Assembly (NCBI GenBank): GCA_019648995.1 | Contig: BLXT01005251.1 | Coordinates: 2,416,325 to 2,453,175 of the forward strand | From: Plakobranchus ocellatus | Lineage: Eukaryota > Mollusca > Gastropoda > Plakobranchidae | Direction of reading: 5' to 3' | DNA length: 36,851 nt | In this document: positions 23,001 to 31,624 of the stretch, in pieces | How the letters are laid out: the number at the start of each line of letters is the position of its first letter | How positions within the stretch are numbered: position 1 is the first letter of the stretch | Position numbers and translations under genes: made by a program | The notes under the pieces: generated by a model | The model's input: only the letters and a program-made list of their open reading frames with translations | Told to the model about the DNA's origin: nothing | The model's database searches: none

Positions 23001-23779
23001 GCCCTCAGGCCTCATCGCACTGCTTACAAAATATTACCCTTTTCTGTATGAAAGGAAATTGATGGTTGAGCTAGACACAATTTATGCAACAGAAGCTCTT
23101 GCGGAACTTAGAGGCATAAAGTCTTTCCTAGAAGAAATCGTTAAACTGGATCTTGAGGAGAATTTACCAGAAACGACAAAACTGTGCAGGATTGTGCTGG
23201 CCACACCAGTTTCTACAGATGAAAGCGAACACATCTTCAGCATCCTGAAGCGTATAAAGACCTGTCACCGCAATACAATGGGTGAAGAAAAACTGAACGC
23301 CCTGACTGTCCTCTCTGTGCATGCTGACCTCTTTACGGCGGAATTTATTGACAAGGCAATCGACCGATTTGCTACTAGTAAAGAAATACAGACGGATCTG
23401 CTATATATGACCAAGTGAGAAGGTAGGCAGAAGATGTCATAGCATTCAATAAACATGTTTCTAAACTTATTTCCATTCTTTAAATTGAAGCTGTATTCCT
23501 AGGTTTAAGCTTAAACATAATCCTCGTGGGTGCTTCATGTCATGCTTTTTTACTTTTATTTGTATTTCAATACATACTCCATTTAGTGTTTCTGTCCCCG
23601 TGTTTAAAATTGCTCGTCAGCTGTTCTTTAAAAAAGCATTAAAAGGTACCAATAAGTTTAAAGTTTCTTTTTTCGTTGAACCCTCAACAGGGACTCTTTC
23701 TCTGTACCCTATGCGGCCCCCAGACTCCCCTGCGAATAGGAGGTATGCCCATTCAATGCTCACACCCAAGAGCCCCTTG
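20066..23779 (+). mobile_element. hAT transposon (ZMYM1-like type)
   Basis: The left end begins CAGTGGTGGCTCGTC, the typical terminal sequence of this hAT group. It is followed by a GGGCAATGCCC palindrome. The transposase lies at 21319-23418. The right end is less clear: there is no good inverted copy of the left end. A weakly similar segment ends at 23779 (reverse complement CAAGGGGCTC) and is followed by GCGATTAT, which matches ACGATTAT before the left end at seven of eight bases. On that reading the element is 3.7 kb, a usual size for the group. The left end is well supported and the right end is tentative. Confidence 0.6.
21319..23418 (+). CDS. hAT-family transposase, ZMYM1-like, uninterrupted
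   Basis: An open frame of 699 codons from the first ATG (21319). It would catalyse cut-and-paste transposition of the surrounding element. A TTF-type zinc finger lies near the N-terminus (C65-x2-C68, then H95 and H101). The RNase H-like core has D238 (VQADETADV) and D302 (YDGASVTSG). The conserved TRW motif is present (QTRWCFQNR). The C-terminal dimerisation region has E637 (STDESEHIFSILKRIKT). Active relatives usually have SAERSFS there, so this copy carries SEHIFS, with His for Arg. Length is normal for the family. There are no stops or frameshifts, so it may be recently active or preserved. A non-coding 5' part of 1.25 kb precedes it inside the element. Confidence 0.92.
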   Translation: MNTIDDILLHPFCERSLEEKLEIKRLGPHQPTDILIVKGNRKFSSDWYRKYKWLTVSVQKEKLFCFYCALLGGEIVWSVTGFDDIKHLSEALKRHESSNSHTTCAVRFKTLGSSSISAHLDKARNKQIDKHNEQVPRNRYILKKIIECMIFCGSNELSLRDHDESATPSKKGVLLNLFNFVSKFDSDLALGQHLNNATVAKYTSKTSQNELLDSIFSVYLDDLQKEIIDADFVSVQADETADVASESQFVIALRFSKGSSVSERFLSFVKVSDRTTDGLSSVLNEYLEPFQLKEKLVAQAYDGASVTSGQNSGIHKLIKQTYPHAHFVHSYAHQLNLILQQACSAQNKDIDLFFTNLSAFPAFFSVSPKRTDLLSQICNKRLSKPSQTRWCFQNRCLRSVQELKSELIECFEQMQTNKEWDNITSREAAGLNNLLKDSKFIFFLDLFNVLFQHVDIFYNLLQKRSSTSEDVTKHLQRFETAIQEVRDDIDSKLQHILQNVNEGEPSTKRRRMDLKQLLQVASNKACDSLLFSVRERFERYELVLAFSVIDPKNFTTFKAQKPSGLIALLTKYYPFLYERKLMVELDTIYATEALAELRGIKSFLEEIVKLDLEENLPETTKLCRIVLATPVSTDESEHIFSILKRIKTCHRNTMGEEKLNALTVLSVHADLFTAEFIDKAIDRFATSKEIQTDLLYMTK

Positions 23780-23799
23780 GCGATTATGCTAACATAGGG

Positions 23800-23890
23800 T
23801 GAAGTAAGTATTTCAATGAATCCCATTCTTGGTGTAAGTGTCTGGGAACCAGGATTAGAATCCTGATTGTCCTTGGCATGACATTCTGAG
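23800..23890 (+). repeat. Degenerate SINE-like fragment
   Basis: Box-B-like GGATTAGAATCC (about 23851-23862) is followed by TTGGCATGACATTCTGAG. This resembles the TGGGCATGACAG that follows box B in the copy at 4215-4400. No convincing box A is seen, so the assignment is weak. Confidence 0.3.
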
Positions 23891-23949
23891 ATAGTTTGCC
23901 ATTGTTGTCCTTGTTGCCTTTACTTTCACATGTCTTTAGAGTCCTAGCT

Positions 23950-24076
23950 ATTGATTTAGTGCTGACTGGACATGAAAAAGCAATGAAAACTTATCTTGGC
24001 CCAGATTGGGATTTGAACCTTGGAATTCTCAAGTGGTAGCCAACTGCCCTACCAGATGAGTCACACCCCCTCCTCA
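23950..24076 (-). repeat. tRNA-derived SINE-like copy
   Basis: On the minus strand a tRNA-like head is clear. The stretch CTGGTAGGGCAGTTGGC (box A region) and GGTTCAAATCCC (box B) are spaced as in a tRNA-derived promoter. A non-tRNA body follows towards lower coordinates. It is not a functional tRNA gene because no full cloverleaf can be drawn. The far end is approximate. Confidence 0.6.
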
Positions 24077-25451
24077 GCCAGAGGCGAGAATGTATAAATT
24101 TTTATAACTTTGGAAGCATTTTCACACCAGAAATGTAACTAAAGATGAAAATAATCGGAATGCTAATATTATAGAATCCAGCCTTTAATTAAAGCTGAAA
24201 ACTTAATGTATTATCCTATGAAAGATTTTGACAAATGAAGGCTAATTGGAATGATTGTTGTACAAAATAGAATACAGTAGTGGATCCCCAGTGCAGAAAT
24301 CCTCCCATGATTGTTCACACAGAATAAGATTAATGGCAGCCCCTTAAAAAAGCCCTATAGCTTTTATTTGACTGCTTGATCTATAAAAATTATGATATCT
24401 AGGTGCTTGAGCTATCAGTGGATGACCCTCATTCTGTGTCAAATGCAGTGGTCCCAAACACAAGAGAAAAAAAAAAGAATGATTGTTTGTTGTTAGCACT
24501 TTCGATAACATTGTTTTTTCAAAATATGAACATGAATTGTAAGTTGAAAATGTCATTGCTCTTAGGTTTTTCCTTTTGAGATGGATTCTGCATTTATGTA
24601 ACAATTTGGAGGAGAAAGAATTCTTTTTCCTGCCTTTCTCTACTTTTTTTTTTTCCCTTAGAAATTCAAAACCGCAATTTCTTGTCACAGGATTAAAATA
24701 TCATCAAGTTTCAAAAATGGAACAATTTCTGCACTGGGGAAACATCTCTAAAGCTGAAAAACTTTTTGTATCCTCCTTGATGTGAAATTTTGATGAAGTG
24801 AAGGGTGTTATCAGAAAGATCATGTGAATGCAAGGAAAGATTAAATTCAGAAGATGGAAAACAGGATATTTTATTCTTTAATTAGGCTACAAAACAATGA
24901 ATAAAAGTTTCTTCTGCCTTGTCTCACAGTCACATGTCAAAGTTTCTCAGGAAGTGTCAAAGGCTGATGAGTCGGCCATCCTTGATTTCCCTATGTATAA
25001 TTATGTGTTGTTTTTTTTCTTTGGTGCAAAATTATAAACGTATTCATTTATAAAAATATCACATCATCATTCAATGTAAAACGTTTGGTGACATTTCTAG
25101 GGTAAAGTTTTTTTTTGCCTCATAGTCAAAGTAAACATTTTAAAAGCTTGGCACTCCATTTTTAAACGTAAGTGTACAGCTTTGGCGCAAAAGTTGAATT
25201 TTTTAACAAAAAAAAAGGCATACTAGATGAAAGTAATAACTGAGGAAAAATAGAAAGTAAGTGACACAACCATGTAGGCATATACAGTATGGTTTGAACT
25301 GTAAAGACTATCCTTGTAGTAATAACTTATGGGAAAAAATGACAATGAAACTTACCCTATACAGGAGAATGGTCCAAAGACATCTGCGGCATTCAGGAAA
25401 TGTAGCTGCAGTTTTTGGTTTTTTTTTTCAAATTGAGTGACTCTTCTTTAG
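24077..25451. other. AT-rich DNA, no gene seen
   Basis: No coding frame with a recognisable domain and no clear repeat structure. It contains several A/T homopolymers and short unrelated frames only. Confidence 0.5.
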
Positions 25452-25855
25452 CCCTATCCGTACTTGTGGTGTAATTTTGTTACCTCAAGGCTTGTTTTTA
25501 ATTTTTTTTTTAAATACTTAAAATGGGAACCTTTCTTTCATCTTTTCAGTATTCCTCAAAAATTTAAGTTGATATATGATTACATAATAATGATTGACAG
25601 AAAATCAATACCGGTATTGAACTGACTGGAGGTCATTTCTGAAACCCTCCCTGTATTTTTTACTATGTAGAGTATGGGGTGATTTTGTTAACCCCCATGT
25701 ACGGATGGGTATAAAGCGATTTTTTACTATATACAGTATGGGGACATGCAGTTACCCCACACGTACGAATAAGATTATTTGTTTTTTAAAATATGGGGCT
25801 CTCAGTTACGCCCCACGTACGGACACTTGTAACAATAAAACACCTTGTACGGATA
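25452..25855. mobile_element. Probable 0.4-kb MITE with internal palindromic units
   Basis: The left end (CCCTATCCGTACTTGTGGTG) and the reverse complement of the right end (TATCCGTACAAGGTGT) form an imperfect inverted repeat of about 30 bp. Inside are three diverged units (about 25655-25720, 25721-25785 and 25786-25832). Each carries TATGGGG, about 10-13 bases, CCCC, then GTACG, so each folds as a GGGG/CCCC stem next to the GTACGG terminal motif. No protein is encoded. No target duplication could be fixed, so the family is unknown and the ends may be off by a few bases. Confidence 0.5.
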
Positions 25856-27404
25856 AATTCAATAAATGAAACACAGGTGTAATTTCAAATACGTTAATTT
25901 TTTTTCTAATTAATTTAAGGGAGACGCTTGAGATTGTAATTCACAGAAACTCTCAAACAGGAAAAAATTTTAAATTGCTGTTTTTGCACAATCAACAAGT
26001 CTCTAAAAATTTGAAAGCAAAAAGAAAAAAAAATTAGATTTTGATTTGCTGTTGAGCCTTACATCAATTAAATTTTTTTTTAAATCAATTCAAAGAAATG
26101 GCTGAGCTTTCCAATTCTCACAAAGAGAAACTTTCCTTTAGTTTAAACTTGTAAAGGATAGGTATGAAATTTCAAAATGTGTATGACCCTTGCCTTCAGT
26201 TAAACACCCAAAATCAACTGAAAATAGCTGAGCAGCATGGTTAACATTGCTCTAGATTACACTTGCCAATTTTTATTCTAAATAAGTCAAAAATCCTTTT
26301 TCAGATTTTTGTCCCCATAGAAAGCTCACACACTTGACATGGGGTGGGCCACAAAAAAAAATCAAGATCTAGAAACTAGAGTGAGATACATATATAGCAA
26401 TAGAAGGAATTATCCATGATAATCGGCACGTCAGTCTAATATCAAATTAATATTCATCTATCAAGTTATTTCTTATTGTTACTATAGATCTATAAATCTA
26501 TCTGCTAAGCCTTTTATGCACTCACCAGAAAAAATTAATGTGAAAAAATGTGATATTTTTGCATTATATAAATCTGCAAGGGTGCCAGTTTTCCAATTTA
26601 AATCAGATTTCTGACTTTTTGCGTTTTAATTATGTAGTATTACTAATAAGACCTTTTTTTGTTCATTGCTGCCTTTTTTTTTTTTAATTGATTTTCTTTC
26701 TATTTTATTGGTCAACCAATAAGTTTCCTGCTTTGTTTCAGAGGCCCTGGCATCGCTGACTTTAAAGTTTAACTGCTTGAGCTTAGGCTTGTACAAGTAC
26801 TGGATGTCAAAAAAGCTTTGAAAACTTGAGAAATTGTCATTTTGTCTTCAAAAATTGTTTTTGTAGTGCATGCAAATCAAGAATGCAAGGAAGAGATAAC
26901 AGTATATTAAAAGTCTCTCTGATGCTGAAAGCAACTCAAAAATGTATTGCTATGACGAGACACATGCACAGAATAGAAAATGAAATACATATGTAGGATT
27001 TTTTTTTCACACATATTTAAGAAAATTTATTTTATAATACCCCTCTTTCATATGCTTGAAAGTCATATGACTTGAATTTACTGAAATTATTCACAACTAC
27101 TGCTTGAGTAAAAAAGCTGAAATCGTTAGGACTATGAGATTGATAAGTTTAGACTTTGGAAATTTAAGCGTACATTTAATTTTGCCATTTTTCTTTAGAA
27201 CAAAGCTCATCATATTAGGCAGATATAAGAGAAAGTATCTCTAATGTGAAGACAAACATTAATCACGAGTCCAGCTTCATATGTGTCTATAGAAAATCTT
27301 TTTTGAGTGAGTTTGCCTAGAAGCATGAATTTTAATTTTTTGTGCATCGGTCTAAAGAAAATGAAATGGGCTCCTAGTCATGAGAAACTTTTTGCAATCT
27401 TTTT
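25856..27404. other. AT-rich DNA, no gene seen
   Basis: No supported gene. It includes a perfect 12-bp palindrome TTGGTCAACCAA near 26708-26719 and several A/T runs. It precedes the zinc-finger pseudogene. Confidence 0.45.
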
Positions 27405-29040
27405 TTGCCAGATTCCAGGTTCCACCAGGATGGAGGATGTGTACCTTCCCTTCATTACAAATGAAAGGCTTCCTTCAGAATCGACTCAGCAGCTGTGTTC
27501 AGGGGTTAATGTTATATGTTCAATACAGTCGGTGCCACATCCCTCAGACATTTTCAGTGTGATAGACACTGGATGATAGGGTGATATAACGTTGGTGATT
27601 CCAATCAAAGAGAAATGTCAGATTTCAAGTCAAACCATACTCTGAAACCAGAGTTTGATTTCCTAATCATTCTCATACTGTAATGCAAGATTGCTCAGAC
27701 CTAATAATTTTAACACATAGAGGAAAGGGTTGTGAAAATAATGTCTCTTGAGAAAGCCATGTGGAAGGACAACAAAAATGCATTCAGGCGACTCAGGAGA
27801 GCACACTTGTAATGCTGGTAGGAACCTTTTCAGTGTCAGGTGTGTAACAAGAGTTTTAGCACCAAATGTGTTTTGAAGCTTCACGTAAGCAAACAGTATA
27901 TCAAACCTTTCGGCTGAGATGTCTGCGGCAAGAGGTTTGCCACCCACAGCATACTGCAGATCCAGGCACAGTCACATACAGGTGAGAAACCTTTCAGGTG
28001 TGAAATCTGTAGATCCAAAATTTTCCCAAGTGGCAGCTACATTTCCATGAGGGAGTGCATTTGAATGAAAAACCTTTCAAGTGTCTTTTTTTGTGAACAT
28101 CGTTGTTTTAAGTTACTTACTGTGCCACATAATAAGGAAACATACAGGAGAAAAACCTTAAATTGAATGTGATGTCTGTCCCATAAAGTGTATATATATA
28201 TATCAGGTGGCATCTTGCAGAGACATGTCAGAATCTGTACAGATAAGAAAACCAAACGAGTGCAATTATTGTAGAATGGCTTTTTAGTGTGTCCAGTGAT
28301 TTGCAGAGGCATGTTTATAAGGAGAGAAGAAATTTGTTTTAGTATTTGTAAACATGGATTCGTCACAAATGGAAGTTTGAAAAGACATGCGAGAGGGGGG
28401 AAAACCTTTCAGGTGTGCTGTGTGTGACCAAGAGTTAATTGTAGCATATATGGAAGCTCATGTTTTGGGAACTGCTTTCAAATGTGAAGTTGGTGATAAA
28501 GGCTTTAGCCCGCAATAGTTATCTTCAGGAACATAGTTTATGTCACTCTTTTCAAAGCTTTCTTATAGTGTGAAACTGGGAGGAAAATATGCAGCTCTGG
28601 TAATGCTTTAGAGAGACACATAAAAATCTTATGCAGATCAAATGTTGCCCCAGTGTAAAATTTGCCACCAGGAGTTCACCAATCAAGTTGCCCTGCAACA
28701 TACGCGAAGTGTCACTCGGGAGATGCAGTCCATAGCCCTATGTGGCATGTGACTAAGAATGTATTATTTCCAAAAGTCAGGGGAGAGACAGTTTGAGTGT
28801 GAAGTTTGCATCAAAACATTCAATATAAGGGACAATCTGCAGATAGATATAAAAATACACACTGGTGTTAAGCCTTACAATTGCAGAATCTGCCAAAAAG
28901 TGTTCACAATCAGCCATGGCTTGAAGTGACACGAAAAAACACACTCTATGCAGGAACTTTTTGAATGCCGTGTTTGTGGTGAACAATTTATCAGAGCTAC
29001 ACTGCTACAAAGTCACACAACTAAACTCAACTATGGCTAA
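27405..29040 (+). pseudogene. C2H2 zinc-finger gene, decayed
   Basis: Remains of a tandem C2H2 zinc-finger array, the DNA-binding part of a transcription-factor-type protein. Recognisable pieces include FQCQVCNKSFSTKCVLKLH (from 27828), [12 protein letters not shown] (about 27970-28010), GKPFRCAVCDQ (about 28398), QCKICHQEFTNQVALQ (about 28653) and QFECEVCIKTFNIRDNLQ (about 28790). The final part is HTGVKPYNCRICQKVF and LFECRVCGEQFIRATLLQSH, ending at the stop 29038-29040. Linker TGEKP-type sequences identify the family. The frame is broken by many stops and shifts; for example SHGLK is followed by TGA (28927-28929), where CGA (Arg) is expected before HEKTH. Several fingers have lost their second His. 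An upstream segment from an apparent acceptor at about 27412 (MEDVYLPFITNERLPSES) may be its N-terminal part. It is a host-type gene relic, not a functional locus. Confidence 0.8.
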
Positions 29041-29739
29041 AGCCTAAGTGAGGGGTTCACAGCACAGCAAGATGTTTTCTTTTCTTGGGTAAAGAAATGA
29101 ACATTCATCAGACTTTAGTGAGATTCTGCAATTTTTCAAAGTTCTTGAAACTCACTGCATTTGTTTTGGATTTTTAAAAGTTTTCAAGTTAAAGGAACCA
29201 TAGGTAAGAATATGATCCAAATTATTCCTGCGTGTCAATGTTACCATTTTCATATGAAAACTTATATACATACAGTATGTTTGTGCATGAATGTATTGAG
29301 AGAGCTGCTCATAAGTCAGATGTCTGAATTTATATCTTTTTAGAGAAACAAGGTGAAATCATTTTTTTTTAATTGTTTTTCAGCGTATACCATTTTTTCT
29401 AAAAAAAAAAAACAAAAAAAAAAACAAACTGGTAATTAATATATCAGTAGAGAAAAGAACAATGATAGCTACAAGCTGCAGAAAAAAAATGCAAAGGTAT
29501 ACAGCTTGTATAGGCGTAATTTCTATCATGTAGCTCACTTGGCTTGATCACAAAGTTTATGCCTATGTTCTTAATGTTTTACAGATTATGAGTATGACAA
29601 TGCAAGTGTTCTCTTTGTGTTAAACCTCTAAAAATTGAAACCTATATTTCTTTCCTTTTGTATTGATTAGTGATGATTTAAAATAGATATTAAAATATCT
29701 TTTTAGTTTACAAGTAGATCCTATTGATCTATTTAAAAC
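29041..29739. other. AT-rich DNA, no gene seen
   Basis: 3' flank of the zinc-finger pseudogene. It holds an A-rich stretch near 29400-29428 and no supported gene. Confidence 0.45.
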
Positions 29740-29985
29740 CCCATAGCGCCCAGTAAGGTTACCAGTTTTCACTGTTTTTCAACCGGTTGTATTTACATCC
29801 TGGGCAGGGTGCCGAGCCGTCTCTGGTCCCCATCCAGGCACAGCCAGCAGAGAAGGGTTGTGGTTTTGTGTGAAGTACTTTTCTTCTCATGATGTAATCC
29901 TCAAGACAGTCAACTCTAAAATTTGAATTGGCAAGCCTCTCAACTTGAGCTCAAGGTCCTGCAACTAGGCTATCTTTCCTTTTTT
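29740..29985 (-). repeat. SINE-like copy with tRNA-like head
   Basis: Read on the minus strand, TAGCCTAGTTGCAGGACC (box-A-like, near 29972) is followed by GGCTTGCCAATTCAAATTTTA, a weak box B. A GC-richer body comes next, including CCCAGGATGTAAATACAACC and AACCGGTTGAAAAAC. The abrupt rise in GC over flanking DNA, and the T-run at 29978-29989 bordering the head, support a retroposed insert. The family is not recognised. Confidence 0.4.
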
Positions 29986-29989
29986 TTTT

Positions 29990-30624
29990 TTCGCACAAGT
30001 ATTGTAAAATGACAGCCTCTTTTTAATTGTTGCGAAAGAAGATGGCGGGAGATTCCACTCTAAAAACAGTGTTACAATTACATTGAAGTTTTCATCTTAG
30101 AGTTTGAGTTTGCAGTAAATACGAGGAAGTTAATTCATATTTTTCTCGCCCATATGCTTCCCATGGTATTGGTAGCATAAATCCATCTTCATGCTTAGTG
30201 ATCAGAAATGTTGAGGTCATTTTTCAGTCATTTTTAAGGAATCTTTTTGCTGTTGTGTGCATGTATATAATGTCAGTGATCCTACTCGAATGAATCTTAG
30301 CAGCCACTCCTAAGTGATCATAAACTAATAATACTACTACTAGTACATGCAGTTGTTTATGTATGTCGTTTATTATTCTAGTTTCTTATAGCTGTAAAGG
30401 CTTTTTTCTCTCTTCTTAAAATTTGTCTTGCACTTTTATGACCAGTGAAAGATTGATTGTGATGTTTGTAATATAGCAAGTTATTTTCACTTTTAGTCTT
30501 TACTGTTATCTCTTCAACCATAGCATTTCACCCAAGGCATTTTATTTTTTCAGAAGTCGTAAGGTGATTTAGGGCAATTCCACTCCCAACTAGTATAAAG
30601 GATCAGGCATGCCTACAAAAGCTA
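29990..30624. other. AT-rich DNA, no gene seen
   Basis: No coding frame, RNA gene or clear repeat is supported in this stretch. Confidence 0.45.
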
Positions 30625-30720
30625 CAGACCTGCCAACATTACGCTTTCGGCGTAATTTATTACGCTGTCAGGAAAAAAATTACGCCTTACGCGCAGCAGC
30701 AAGAAATTTACGCTGAGTGG
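30625..30720. repeat. ACGC-rich hairpin segment, possible transposon end
   Basis: The segment begins CAGACCTGCCAAC, an end-like sequence. It then contains a perfect inverted repeat ATTACGC/GCGTAAT (30638-30644 and 30650-30656, loop of five bases) and more TTACGC motifs downstream. Such CAG-starting, motif-rich ends are common in DNA transposons of the hAT type, but no matching second end was found in the window. The call is tentative. Confidence 0.3.
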
Positions 30721-30956
30721 GGCTGGTGAATCTCCTGAATCTATCTTCCATTTCCTGCGATTTTCTTTCTCTTTACTTCTCTTTACATAATACAAAAAGC
30801 GCGGTATCGATCAAAAGCTCATTGCCATATTTTTGTGTGAATAGTTGCATCGGTCGAGTAGGCCTGCGTAGTTTTTATAGCCCATGAATCAGAGGTCTAC
30901 CAAGTGTCCCGCGATTTAAAGAAAGAGTGTGTCTTGAAATATCATGAAAACCGCTT

Positions 30957-31038
30957 TGTGACCTCAATTTTTTTCTCTTCCTTTAATGGATCTTCGGTGT
31001 GACCTTTATTTTTTTCTCCTCTTTTAATGGATCTTCTG
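30957..31038. repeat. Two-copy 41-bp tandem duplication
   Basis: Two adjacent copies (30957-30997 and 30998-31038) both begin TGTGACCT and end with AATGGATCTTC, with a few substitutions between them. No function is evident. Confidence 0.8.
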
Positions 31039-31039
31039 T

Positions 31040-31058
31040 ACTGGTGAGAATCACCAGT
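31040..31058. repeat. Perfect 8-bp inverted repeat
   Basis: ACTGGTGA at 31040-31047 and TCACCAGT at 31051-31058, separated by GAA, form a perfect short hairpin immediately after the 41-bp tandem duplication. Confidence 0.75.
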
Positions 31059-31624
31059 CGGTGTTGCATCACGTTAATTCTATAGTCAATTAATTTTTTT
31101 TTTGTCTTATTTCCTAAGTTTCTTCCCATACTTATTCACTGTCCCCACAGCTTGTATGTAACTCTAATGCCCAATTCTAACCCAATGTTTGAAAAAAAAA
31201 AAACAAAAAAAAACCGCCTTTTATTCCGGCTCTGAACAAAGTATTAAAAAATACATACAGTGTAATTATATCCTCCACTGATAGGCAAACAAGTAAGCTA
31301 TGGTAGTACATGCACATCCAGTACAAGGCCTAGTGTAGTAAGCCATGTCGGCAAAAGATCAAAGAAATTAGAGGTTGTGCCCCAACCCTCTAGTCAGTCT
31401 TTGATCCGTTACAAGAGAAACTGGAGGTGCCGTCTATGCATGCTTTTTTAGGATTATACAGATAAGGCCTCAAACGCAGTAAGTAAGGCCAGCACGCCAG
31501 CACAGCACCAGCACAGCAAATCGCCAGCTGAGCAAAAAAAGTGTCTGGTCAGCAACGTGTTGGTTGTCCTAATGCAGTGCAGCCGTCACCATTCCAGCAC
31601 CAATATAACGTTGTGTGTTGAAAC
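31059..31624. other. Flank of the Harbinger element with a CAGCAC cluster
   Basis: No coding frame. At 31489-31517 the motif CAGCAC recurs several times in quick succession, preceded by AGTAAGG. PIF/Harbinger elements insert at three-base TWA targets and often carry subterminal motif clusters, so the left end may lie near 31487. No matching right end exists in the window. Confidence 0.3.

Noticed and set aside
24000-24072. Possible functional tRNA gene on the minus strand
   Set aside because: Promoter boxes are present but no complete cloverleaf with paired acceptor stem can be drawn, so it is called SINE-like.
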